17,021 nucleotides of DNA, taken from Flavobacteriaceae bacterium (GTDB lineage Bacteria > Bacteroidota > Bacteroidia > Flavobacteriales > Flavobacteriaceae). The stretch is from assembly GCA_029238555.1 (NCBI GenBank), contig JAQWFV010000026.1:1-17021 (forward strand), written 5' to 3'. Each line of letters begins with the position of its first letter. Position 1 is the stretch's first letter. The position numbers and the translations under genes were made by a program. Positions 1-6,488 of the stretch are shown here, piece after piece. The notes under the pieces are model-generated. The model was given only the letters and a program-made list of their open reading frames with translations. It was not told where the DNA came from and did no database searches.

Positions 1-932
1 AGACCTGAGCCTCCCTCTGCCCTGCTTCCGCTTTTGTCTACGCGGAAAAAGCGCTCGAAAAGTCTCGGAATATTTGTCCGCTCAATTCCTTCTCCATTAT
101 CTGTAATACGAACGATTACTTTGTTTTTAATCAGATTTTCAATAGATACTTCAGTGGTCCCATTTTCATGCCCGTATTTAATAGCATTTACCATAAGATT
201 AATCAAAACCTGCTGTATTTTATCCTTGTCTGCCTTTACATATATAGGGGAATTATACACCCTGTCAAATGACATGGTGATATGCTTTTTTGCAGCCCTA
301 ATTTCTAACATTTCAAAAGCTTGCTGGACCAGTTCTACAATGTCAAAAGTCACCGGTACTAAATTTAAATCTCCCACCTCTAATTTGGTAATTAAATCCA
401 GGTCTTTAATAATGTAAATTAGTCTATCTACGCCTTTGGCAGCTCTTTCAAGGTATTTTTTCCTGACATTCTTATCATTCATTGCACCATCTAGGAGCGT
501 TAAAATATACCCTTGAACTGTAAAAAGAGGCGTTTTTAATTCGTGAGACACATTACCTAAGTAATCCTTCCTGTATTCTTCTGTAATTTTAAGGGTGTCT
601 ATTTCTACTTTTTTGTTTTGTGCAAAACGCTCAATTTCTTCTGTAAGCGTTTTCATATCTGTTGTTACAGGGATATTTGCTAAAGATTTAGACTCTAATA
701 GAGATACCTCATCATATATCTTTTTAATTCTCCGGTAAATAAACTTCTCAACTCGGAGCTGAATGACTACAAAACAAATGAAAAAACTAAACAATAAATA
801 AACCCCTAAAACACCCCACACTAATGAATTTACTGCTTGGAGAAGCAAACCTAAAGACAGCGAGAGTAAAATAGAAATGATCAAAGAAGACCGCAGTGCA
901 AAGCGATAAGATTTCTTTAGTTTAATTGCCAT
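1..932 (-). CDS. PhoR-like sensor histidine kinase (3' end cut by window edge)
   Basis: Translated by hand from ATG at 932; 310 codons are inside the window and the C-terminus is missing. It is an inner-membrane sensor kinase that would phosphorylate the response regulator encoded just upstream. Two hydrophobic segments (about residues 16-31 and 37-58) are separated by only about 5 residues, so there is essentially no periplasmic domain, and no obvious PAS domain lies before the HisKA domain. The H-box SHELKTP gives the phospho-accepting His130. The ATPase domain shows the N-box NLMVNAIKYG (245-254), G1 DNGEGI (278-283), F-box LFERFFRVD (291-299) and the start of G2 (GGSG, 307-310), so all catalytic motifs reached are intact. 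The gene follows the regulator by 6 bases and is surely co-transcribed. The PhoR assignment rests on architecture and pairing with a PhoB-type regulator; the signal is unknown. Confidence 0.93.
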   Translation of the reverse strand, partial: MAIKLKKSYRFALRSSLIISILLSLSLGLLLQAVNSLVWGVLGVYLLFSFFICFVVIQLRVEKFIYRRIKKIYDEVSLLESKSLANIPVTTDMKTLTEEIERFAQNKKVEIDTLKITEEYRKDYLGNVSHELKTPLFTVQGYILTLLDGAMNDKNVRKKYLERAAKGVDRLIYIIKDLDLITKLEVGDLNLVPVTFDIVELVQQAFEMLEIRAAKKHITMSFDRVYNSPIYVKADKDKIQQVLINLMVNAIKYGHENGTTEVSIENLIKNKVIVRITDNGEGIERTNIPRLFERFFRVDKSGSRAEGGSG

Positions 933-938
933 AGATTG

Positions 939-1631
939 CTAAAGTACAAACTTATAGCCAACTCCTTTAACAGTTTTAAAGTTGCTGTCTCCAATTTTTT
1001 CGCGGAGTTTTCTAATATGTACATCAATGGTTCTTCCCCCAACAACTACTTCGTTACCCCAAACCTTATCTAAAATAACTTCTCTTTTAAATACCTTGTT
1101 TGGTTTTGAAGCTAACAAAGCCAGAAGTTCAAACTCTTTTCTTGGCAGAACCAACTCAACCCCTTTATGAATAATTTTATATTCCTCTCTATTAATAGTG
1201 AGGTCTCCTACACTAGTAATATCTTCCGATTCTATTGCTGCCGTTCCTTCATTAAATCTTCTGAGCAAAGCCTTTACCTTACTGACCAAAACTTTAGGCT
1301 TAATGGGTTTGGTAATATAATCGTCTGCACCAGCGTCAAAACCAGCCACCTGAGAATAATCCTCTCCCCTAGCGGTTAAAAAAGCAATTATAGTATTTTC
1401 TAGACTAGGAGTTGCTCTAATTTTTTCACATGCTTCTATACCATCCATCTCAGGCATCATTACGTCTAAAATAATTAAATGGGGTTGTTTTTTCTTGGCT
1501 TTAGCCACCCCTTCTACACCATTACTGGCAGTGTACACCTGGTATCCTTCTGCAGATAAATTATAGCTCACAATCTCCAAAATATCTGGCTCGTCGTCTA
1601 CTAAAAGAATCTTAATGTCTTTATTATTCAT
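939..1631 (-). CDS. OmpR/PhoB-family response regulator
   Basis: This is a complete 230-residue DNA-binding response regulator. The receiver domain (about 5-125) has the acidic pair D12-D13, phospho-acceptor D56 in LDVMMPEMDG, switch T86 and the invariant K108 in TKP. The C-terminal winged-helix domain (about 135-230) contains the usual REVILDKVWG and RTIDVHIRKLR stretches, with the recognition helix in the latter. It is the first gene of the regulator-kinase pair and is divergent from the TonB-dependent receptor across 174 bases. A perfect -7 element (TACTTTTG, complement of 1655-1662) sits 23 bases before the start. The TTAACA-type repeats at 1690-1730 in the same intergenic region could be its own operator. 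PhoB is the closest well-known relative by domain layout; another OmpR-family role cannot be excluded. Confidence 0.96.
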   Translation of the reverse strand: MNNKDIKILLVDDEPDILEIVSYNLSAEGYQVYTASNGVEGVAKAKKKQPHLIILDVMMPEMDGIEACEKIRATPSLENTIIAFLTARGEDYSQVAGFDAGADDYITKPIKPKVLVSKVKALLRRFNEGTAAIESEDITSVGDLTINREEYKIIHKGVELVLPRKEFELLALLASKPNKVFKREVILDKVWGNEVVVGGRTIDVHIRKLREKIGDSNFKTVKGVGYKFVL

Positions 1632-1654
1632 GGTTAAAAAAGATGGTTAATGCT

Positions 1655-1662
1655 CAAAAGTA
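1655..1662 (-). promoter_or_regulatory. -7 promoter element of the response regulator/kinase operon
   Basis: The complement reads TACTTTTG, a perfect match to the Bacteroidota -7 consensus TAnnTTTG, 23 bases before the regulator ATG. No TTG is visible at the expected -33 position. Confidence 0.5.
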
Positions 1663-1689
1663 AATATAATACTTATATCTCAGACGGGC

Positions 1690-1730
1690 TTAACATTGAT
1701 TTAATCTGTTAACATTTAGATAACTATACG
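1690..1730 (+). promoter_or_regulatory. Candidate PhoB-type operator: four TTAACA-like repeats in two 11-bp-spaced pairs
   Basis: TTAACA starts at 1690, TTAATC at 1701, TTAACA at 1709 and ATAACT at 1720, giving two pairs with 11-bp spacing inside each pair. PhoB-family regulators bind tandem 11-bp repeats on one DNA face. The block lies between the regulator gene and the receptor gene, so it could serve both directions. A weak -7-like TAAATTCT (1735-1742) starts 15 bases after the last repeat. Assignment as a Pho box is inference. Confidence 0.4.
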
Positions 1731-1778
1731 CCTTTAAATTCTTAATCTAGACCTAACCTTTGAGAAATCATATATCAC

Positions 1779-1786
1779 TTTATTTG
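1779..1786 (+). promoter_or_regulatory. Possible -7 element of the TonB-dependent receptor gene
   Basis: TTTATTTG followed by C matches TAnnTTTG at 7 of 8 specified or free positions and lies 19 bases before the ATG at 1806, a leader length like that of other promoters in this window. TAAATTCT at 1735 is a competing, poorer candidate that fits better with the upstream repeats. Confidence 0.35.
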
Positions 1787-1805
1787 CGCAAAATTTAAAC
1801 GCATC

Positions 1806-4637
1806 ATGAAGCACTTATTGAGCATGTTATTTTTTCTAGTAAGTTCTGTTGTTATAGGACAACAAACCGCTAGCATTGTTGGAGCACTTACTGACAAAGA
1901 AAACAATAACGAACCATTGGCATTTGCTAATATCCTTATTCAAGGAACAACCATTGGGACCACATCAGATTTTGACGGTCTATATGAGTTGCCAAACATT
2001 ACTCCAGGGAGTTACAACATAATATTTAGTTATTTGGGATACGAAACAGTAACAATTGAAAATGTACTAGTTTCTGAAGGAAAAGTAACCACCCTTAATG
2101 TCCCTATGGGAGCATCTGAAGGAGTTGCCTTGGATGAAGTAGTCATTACAGTTAGTGCTAAGAAAGATTCTGAAACAGCGCTTTTACTTGATCAAAAAAG
2201 AGCCACTACAATTAAAACTTCCATTGGCGCTCAAGAATTGGCCAGAAAAGGTGTAGGCGATATAGCTACTGCTGTGACAAAAACAACTGGTATCTCAAAA
2301 CAAGAAGGCTCAGGGAATATTTTTGTTAGAGGACTTGGGGATAGGTACAATATTACTACTCTAAACGGATTACCATTACCATCAAACAACCCCTCAAAAA
2401 AAAATATTGATCTTGGTTTATTTTCTACAGATATTGTAGAATTTATAGGAATTGATAAGACCTATAGCGCTGAAAATTATGGAGATTTTTCTGGCGCAAA
2501 TATTGATATTGTCTCTAAGGATTACAAAGGAGACGGATTTGTTAGCTTAAAAGTTGGCACAGGAATTAATTCAGAGGCTACTAGTGTAGATACATTCTTT
2601 TTAAATGAAGGTCCTAATCAGAATGGGTTTTATACTAAAAACTACCCGGCATTTCCGCTAAACAATTATAATTTTGTGACCAGTTGGGACAGAACACAGG
2701 CCAATGAACCTATAAACACTAGTTTTAGCTTAAAGGCTGGAGACTCTTATGTTTTGGGAGAAGAAACCAAATTAAATGTTTTTGGAGTAGCCTCATTTGA
2801 CAACGGATACAGCTATAAAGAGGGGGTTACAAGGGGTTCTGTAACAGTAGGAGGTATTGCGAGAAGAGATTATGATTACCAAACATTTGAGTACAACACC
2901 AATAGTACAGCCATGGCTAATATTGGACTCAGACACAAAAAGAATTATATCCAATACAATAGTTTATTTGTAAATACCTCTGCCCAAAACCAGCAAGAGT
3001 ATCGCGGGGTAATAGACGCATTTGATTATGCACCAGAGGGTGGCGCCTTTGTTCAACGTGCTTCTTATGAAAGAACATCTCTTTGGGTAAATCAATTATT
3101 AGGGAAACATGAATTAAATGAAAGTCTGGATTTAAATTGGGGACTTTCTTATAACTTAGTAGAAAACAACATTCCCAACAGAAGGCAGAACACAATTTCT
3201 CCAAGCAATTGGGATATTCCAGAAGGCCCAAAATCATTTGCCGAAACATTAAACGGTGCAGACAACCATAGATTTTACCAAACTTTGGATGAAAATGAAA
3301 TGGCTGCTAATTTAAACGGAGTATATAAATTCAAATACAATGAAGACTTAGGGAAACACGAAGGTAAATTGAGTTTTGGATATCAAGGAAAAATGAAAGA
3401 AGTAGATTTTGGGGCCACCCAATTTAACTTTAGAATTACTAAAAGAGATGCCAATAACAACAGGATTGTTCACCCTTTAATCACTGATGTTTACAACCTT
3501 GACAATTACTTTAATTTAGAAAATAGATTGGCTGGATTATTTTCTATTGAAACGTTTAGAGGAAATATAAATACACCAAATGCTTTAGATCCACAGACCT
3601 ATTTTGGGAAACAAGATATCCATGCGGCATTTGCCAATTTAGAATTAACCTTGAACGAAAAATCTAGCTTTGTATTTGGTTTAAGGGCAGAAGACATTAC
3701 TCAAGAAATTAGCTGGAGTACTTCTTTAGATCCAAATGGTGACACTAGCACATTAAATGCTTTTGAAATACTTCCTGCTTTGAGTTATAAATATGCGGTT
3801 TCTGAAAACCAAAATTTAAAACTCGCAGCTAGTAAAACATACACATTACCTCAATTTAAAGAAAGGGCTTTGTTTCAATTCGAAGAGGTCACTCAAGTAT
3901 ATTTTGGGAATCCAAGCTTATATGCTTCTAAAGATTACAATCTAGATTTAAAATGGGAATTATTCCCTTCAAATTCTGAAGTTATTGGATTGGGAGTTTT
4001 TGGTAAATACATCCAAGATCCAATCAACGATGTAACTGTAAACTCCGCTACCAACGATATTAGCTACGTAAACACTGGAGACAGCGCTAAGGCATTTGGA
4101 GCTGAATTCGAACTTAGAAAAGATTTATTCTCCAGTGAGAAAGAAACAGCAGAAGCTTTTCTAAAAACTAATTTAAGTTTTGGCCTTAACGTATCTTACT
4201 TACACACCAATCAAGAATTAGATGGTGACAAGGTGATTGAAGAAACTACTGCTGCAGATATTCTGGCCCTTAGTATAGATTTCACTAATGAATCAGATAG
4301 ATTGTCAGGAGCTTCTGACCTATTAATTAATGGTGATCTTAGTTTCTCTAAACAATTTGCAGAAGACAAAGACCTTATGGCTACAGTAGCTTTCAACTAT
4401 TTCTCAGACAGAATATATGCACTAGGAACGGAAGGGAAAGGAAACTTAGTAGACAAAGCAGTAGCTACGCTAGATGTTGTTTTTAAAGCATCTCTTAACA
4501 AACACTTGAGCATTGGACTAAATGGAATGAATCTCTTAAATCCGGACATAGTAAGATCTCAAGAAGTACAAAACATAGATGTACTTACTTACAAAAAAGG
4601 AACCAATGTTAATTTATCGCTATCGTATAACTTTTAG
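1806..4637 (+). CDS. TonB-dependent outer-membrane receptor with carboxypeptidase-regulatory-like domain
   Basis: This complete 943-residue protein is an energised outer-membrane importer. In order it has a signal peptide (about 1-19, cleaved before QQ), a CarboxypepD_reg-like beta-sandwich (about 22-102), a short TonB-box-like stretch around EVVIT (111-115), a plug domain (about 130-240) containing FVRGLGDRYN and TTLNG, and a long beta-barrel ending in SLSYNF with the C-terminal aromatic residue expected of outer-membrane proteins. The RGLGDRYN plug signature, as I remember the family, marks a class separate from SusC and is often paired with beta-helix proteins rather than SusD. That fits the gene 93 bases downstream. 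There is no SusD homologue nearby. Divergence from a two-component pair suggests direct control by it. Substrate is unknown: phosphate or an organophosphate is a guess from the PhoB-like context, and metal complexes, siderophores or glycans are alternatives. Confidence 0.95.
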   Translation: MKHLLSMLFFLVSSVVIGQQTASIVGALTDKENNNEPLAFANILIQGTTIGTTSDFDGLYELPNITPGSYNIIFSYLGYETVTIENVLVSEGKVTTLNVPMGASEGVALDEVVITVSAKKDSETALLLDQKRATTIKTSIGAQELARKGVGDIATAVTKTTGISKQEGSGNIFVRGLGDRYNITTLNGLPLPSNNPSKKNIDLGLFSTDIVEFIGIDKTYSAENYGDFSGANIDIVSKDYKGDGFVSLKVGTGINSEATSVDTFFLNEGPNQNGFYTKNYPAFPLNNYNFVTSWDRTQANEPINTSFSLKAGDSYVLGEETKLNVFGVASFDNGYSYKEGVTRGSVTVGGIARRDYDYQTFEYNTNSTAMANIGLRHKKNYIQYNSLFVNTSAQNQQEYRGVIDAFDYAPEGGAFVQRASYERTSLWVNQLLGKHELNESLDLNWGLSYNLVENNIPNRRQNTISPSNWDIPEGPKSFAETLNGADNHRFYQTLDENEMAANLNGVYKFKYNEDLGKHEGKLSFGYQGKMKEVDFGATQFNFRITKRDANNNRIVHPLITDVYNLDNYFNLENRLAGLFSIETFRGNINTPNALDPQTYFGKQDIHAAFANLELTLNEKSSFVFGLRAEDITQEISWSTSLDPNGDTSTLNAFEILPALSYKYAVSENQNLKLAASKTYTLPQFKERALFQFEEVTQVYFGNPSLYASKDYNLDLKWELFPSNSEVIGLGVFGKYIQDPINDVTVNSATNDISYVNTGDSAKAFGAEFELRKDLFSSEKETAEAFLKTNLSFGLNVSYLHTNQELDGDKVIEETTAADILALSIDFTNESDRLSGASDLLINGDLSFSKQFAEDKDLMATVAFNYFSDRIYALGTEGKGNLVDKAVATLDVVFKASLNKHLSIGLNGMNLLNPDIVRSQEVQNIDVLTYKKGTNVNLSLSYNF

Positions 4638-4672
4638 TTAATACAAGGATTACATATTCATAAAACCACATT

Positions 4673-4704
4673 AACGACTACTTTAACTAGTGGTCGTTCT
4701 TTTG
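4673..4704 (+). terminator. Hairpin with T-rich tail between receptor and lipoprotein genes (terminator or attenuator)
   Basis: Arms 4673-4682 (AACGACTACT) and 4689-4698 (AGTGGTCGTT) pair over 10 bp with one G-T wobble and a 6-base loop, followed by CTTTTG. It lies 35 bases after the receptor stop and about 30 before the lipoprotein start. As the next gene has no clear promoter of its own, a partial terminator that sets the ratio of the two products is plausible. Confidence 0.5.
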
Positions 4705-4730
4705 TTAAAGAAATTTAATACAACCTAAAA

Positions 4731-5945
4731 ATGAAAAAAACTATTTTAAAATATGTAGCGTTCTTATCGATAGTTACATTAATTGTATCATGTTCCAAGG
4801 ATGAAACACCAAACACAGACAATGACGGTATTCAAAATGGGAACGAAACTGGAATAGATTGTGGTGGCTCTACAGGTGTGACCTGTCCTGGATCCGAAGT
4901 TCCTGGGGACAACACGCCAGATACTACTGGAGAAAATTTAGAAGGAGAACTTTCAGAAGCTAAAACGCTAGACGCTTCTAAAGCATACAATCTAACAGGG
5001 GCATATATTATTAAAGACGGTGGTAAATTAACCATTCCTGCGGGAACTGTCATTATAGCTACTGGCGGAACTTCTTCTTATATTGCTGTGGCACAAGGAG
5101 GTCAGATATTCGCTAACGGTACCGCAGCTAATCCAGTTGTAATGACTTCTGGGTCAGCCAACCCTACTTCTAGTGACTGGGGTGGTTTAGTGCTTTGTGG
5201 AAAAGCACCTACCAATGTGGGTAGTACAGCAACGTCTGAAGTAGGAGACCTTACTTATGGAGGAACTGTTTCAGATGATAATTCTGGAGTACTAAAATAC
5301 CTTAGAGTAGAATATACGGGAGCTGCATTTAATTCTTCTAAAGAATTTAATGGAGTATCTTTCTTTGGGGTAGGTTCTGGAACTACAGTAGAATATGTTC
5401 AATCTTACAACGGTGGAGACGACGGTATTGAATTCTTTGGCGGAACAGTAAACGGTAAATATCTAGTGTCTACCAATTCTGAAGATGACGGTATTGACTT
5501 CGCAGACGGATGGCAAGGTAATGGAGATTACTGGTATATCTCCGGAGCTGCTAAAGCCGGAATTGAAGGATCTAACAATGGAGACAACAGTAGTGTAACA
5601 CCACTAACAACAACGACACTTTCAAACATTACCGTAGTAGGTCCTGTAACAGAAGGTGCGCTGTATTTCAAAGAAGGTGGCGGAAAATTCACAATCAACA
5701 ACTTTTACACCAAAGGAATTAATTTAGGAGTTAAAGTAAAAGATACGGATACTGATGCAGCCAACAGAATTGAAGCTGGAGATCTAAACATCACAGACAT
5801 GCAGTTTGACACGCCTATTGATGGCTATAAAACTACAGATTACACTGGGGCTACTCAAAACTTTATCACAGAAGGTGTAGCTACTGGCGCCGGAAATAGC
5901 GCTGCCGCTCCTGCTTGGACAGCTGGCTGGACCAAAGGCCTATAA
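4731..5945 (+). CDS. Lipoprotein with predicted right-handed parallel beta-helix, partner of the TonB-dependent receptor
   Basis: This complete 404-residue protein is probably anchored to the outer membrane. A lipoprotein signal ends in LIVSC, giving lipidated Cys21. A short low-complexity segment follows with an acidic DNDGIQNGNETG stretch (30-41) and a cysteine pair (Cys44, Cys52), a layout seen at the mature N-terminus of flavobacterial surface proteins and reminiscent of calcium-binding loops. Residues about 85-380 are rich in Gly, Asn, Thr and short beta-strands with turns such as KLTIPAGTVI and SDWGGLVLCGKAP, typical of parallel beta-helices. Two similar acidic turns, GGDDGIEFFGG (228-238) and EDDGIDFADGW (251-261), stand out as possible ligand or metal sites. 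It shares the receptor's transcription unit and is followed by a strong terminator. I infer a SusD-like capture or cap role. Database names for such proteins vary and are uninformative. No T9SS sorting domain is visible at its C-terminus. Confidence 0.88.
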   Translation: MKKTILKYVAFLSIVTLIVSCSKDETPNTDNDGIQNGNETGIDCGGSTGVTCPGSEVPGDNTPDTTGENLEGELSEAKTLDASKAYNLTGAYIIKDGGKLTIPAGTVIIATGGTSSYIAVAQGGQIFANGTAANPVVMTSGSANPTSSDWGGLVLCGKAPTNVGSTATSEVGDLTYGGTVSDDNSGVLKYLRVEYTGAAFNSSKEFNGVSFFGVGSGTTVEYVQSYNGGDDGIEFFGGTVNGKYLVSTNSEDDGIDFADGWQGNGDYWYISGAAKAGIEGSNNGDNSSVTPLTTTTLSNITVVGPVTEGALYFKEGGGKFTINNFYTKGINLGVKVKDTDTDAANRIEAGDLNITDMQFDTPIDGYKTTDYTGATQNFITEGVATGAGNSAAAPAWTAGWTKGL

Positions 5946-5984
5946 TGACCTAAAACCATCATTTAGCTTTTATTATTTAGTTTT

Positions 5985-6014
5985 AAAACCCGGCTTCCAG
6001 CCGGGTTTTTTTTT
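5985..6014 (+). terminator. Strong Rho-independent terminator after the lipoprotein gene
   Basis: A perfect 11-bp stem, AAAACCCGGCT (5985-5995) with AGCCGGGTTTT (5999-6009), closes a 3-base loop and runs into nine T residues (6006-6014). It ends the receptor-lipoprotein unit 40 bases after the stop and separates it from the small sorting-domain gene. Confidence 0.92.
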
Positions 6015-6040
6015 GCCCTCTGCACAAATCAAGAGACTCG

Positions 6041-6085
6041 TTAACAACTCATTAAGACTGTCGTAACAAAAAAAATGTATCTTTA
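6041..6085 (+). promoter_or_regulatory. Candidate promoter with three 11-bp-spaced TTAACA-like repeats and a -7 element
   Basis: TTAACA (6041), TTAAGA (6052) and GTAACA (6063) are spaced exactly 11 bp apart. A -7-like TATCTTTA (6078-6085, one mismatch to TAnnTTTG) starts 15 bases after the last repeat, and no TTG -33 element is seen. Direct repeats replacing the -35/-33 box are the layout of PhoB-activated promoters. The same motif stands before the receptor gene at 1690-1730. The transcript start would fall around 6090, so the gene must start at ATG 6097, not at GTG 6088. Confidence 0.45.
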
Positions 6086-6096
6086 TTGTGCTAAAA

Positions 6097-6411
6097 ATGT
6101 TTTTTTTGAAAAAAGTCCTCTACATACTTTTATTCCTTGTGTTTGCCGCTGGTTTTGCACAGCAAAATGAGTCTGCAGAAATTCCTGGGCTAAAAATTTA
6201 TCCCAATCCAGTGACCCAAGGCAAAGTATTCATTGAGACAGACCTCGTAGCCCCAAAAAAAATTATTTTATTTGACGTTTTTGGCACCCCAGTACTTGAG
6301 AAAATACTCAAAACAAAAGAGTTGGCCCTTCCAAAGATCAAGCCTGGTATTTACGTGATTAAAATCTTTGCTGAAGCAAAAAGCAGCACTAGGAAACTCG
6401 TGATCAAATAA
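6097..6411 (+). CDS. Small secreted protein consisting almost only of a T9SS type A sorting domain
   Basis: The protein is 104 residues from ATG 6097; the frame extends to a GTG at 6088, which overlaps the promoter region. Residues 1-21 are a signal peptide (hydrophobic core, then GFA before QQ). About ten linker residues lead into a full type A C-terminal domain: YPNP (35-38), the strand ILFDVFGTPV (57-66), LPKIKPGIYVIKI (78-90) and the basic ending RKLVIK. Such domains normally direct a larger cargo through the type IX secretion channel and are then removed at the cell surface, but here there is no cargo domain. It could be a decoy or regulator of the secretion system, a short surface protein in its own right, or a remnant of a larger gene. 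It follows a strong terminator and appears to have its own promoter with the same repeat motif as the receptor gene. Confidence 0.85.
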   Translation: MFFLKKVLYILLFLVFAAGFAQQNESAEIPGLKIYPNPVTQGKVFIETDLVAPKKIILFDVFGTPVLEKILKTKELALPKIKPGIYVIKIFAEAKSSTRKLVIK

Positions 6412-6465
6412 AATTCCCTTCCTATTTTCCATCCATCCTCTCCGGATTTTCTTTCGAATAAAAGT

Positions 6466-6473
6466 TATATTTG
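6466..6473 (+). promoter_or_regulatory. -7 promoter element of tyrS
   Basis: TATATTTG is a perfect TAnnTTTG match, 15 bases before ATG 6489. No clear TTG is present 17-23 bases upstream. Confidence 0.55.
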
Positions 6474-6488
6474 TCTTTCTAATCTTTT

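Noticed and set aside
34..417. 127-codon open frame on the plus strand
   Set aside because: It is the antisense shadow of the histidine kinase, whose N-box, G1 and F-box motifs are all present on the minus strand.
4671..4690. TTAACG and TTAACT words before the lipoprotein gene as a third Pho-like operator
   Set aside because: Spacing is 12 bp, not 11, and the bases are better explained as arms and loop of the hairpin at 4673-4698.
6088..6096. GTG start for the sorting-domain protein
   Set aside because: It lies at or before the expected transcription start of the -7 element at 6078-6085; ATG 6097 gives a normal signal peptide.
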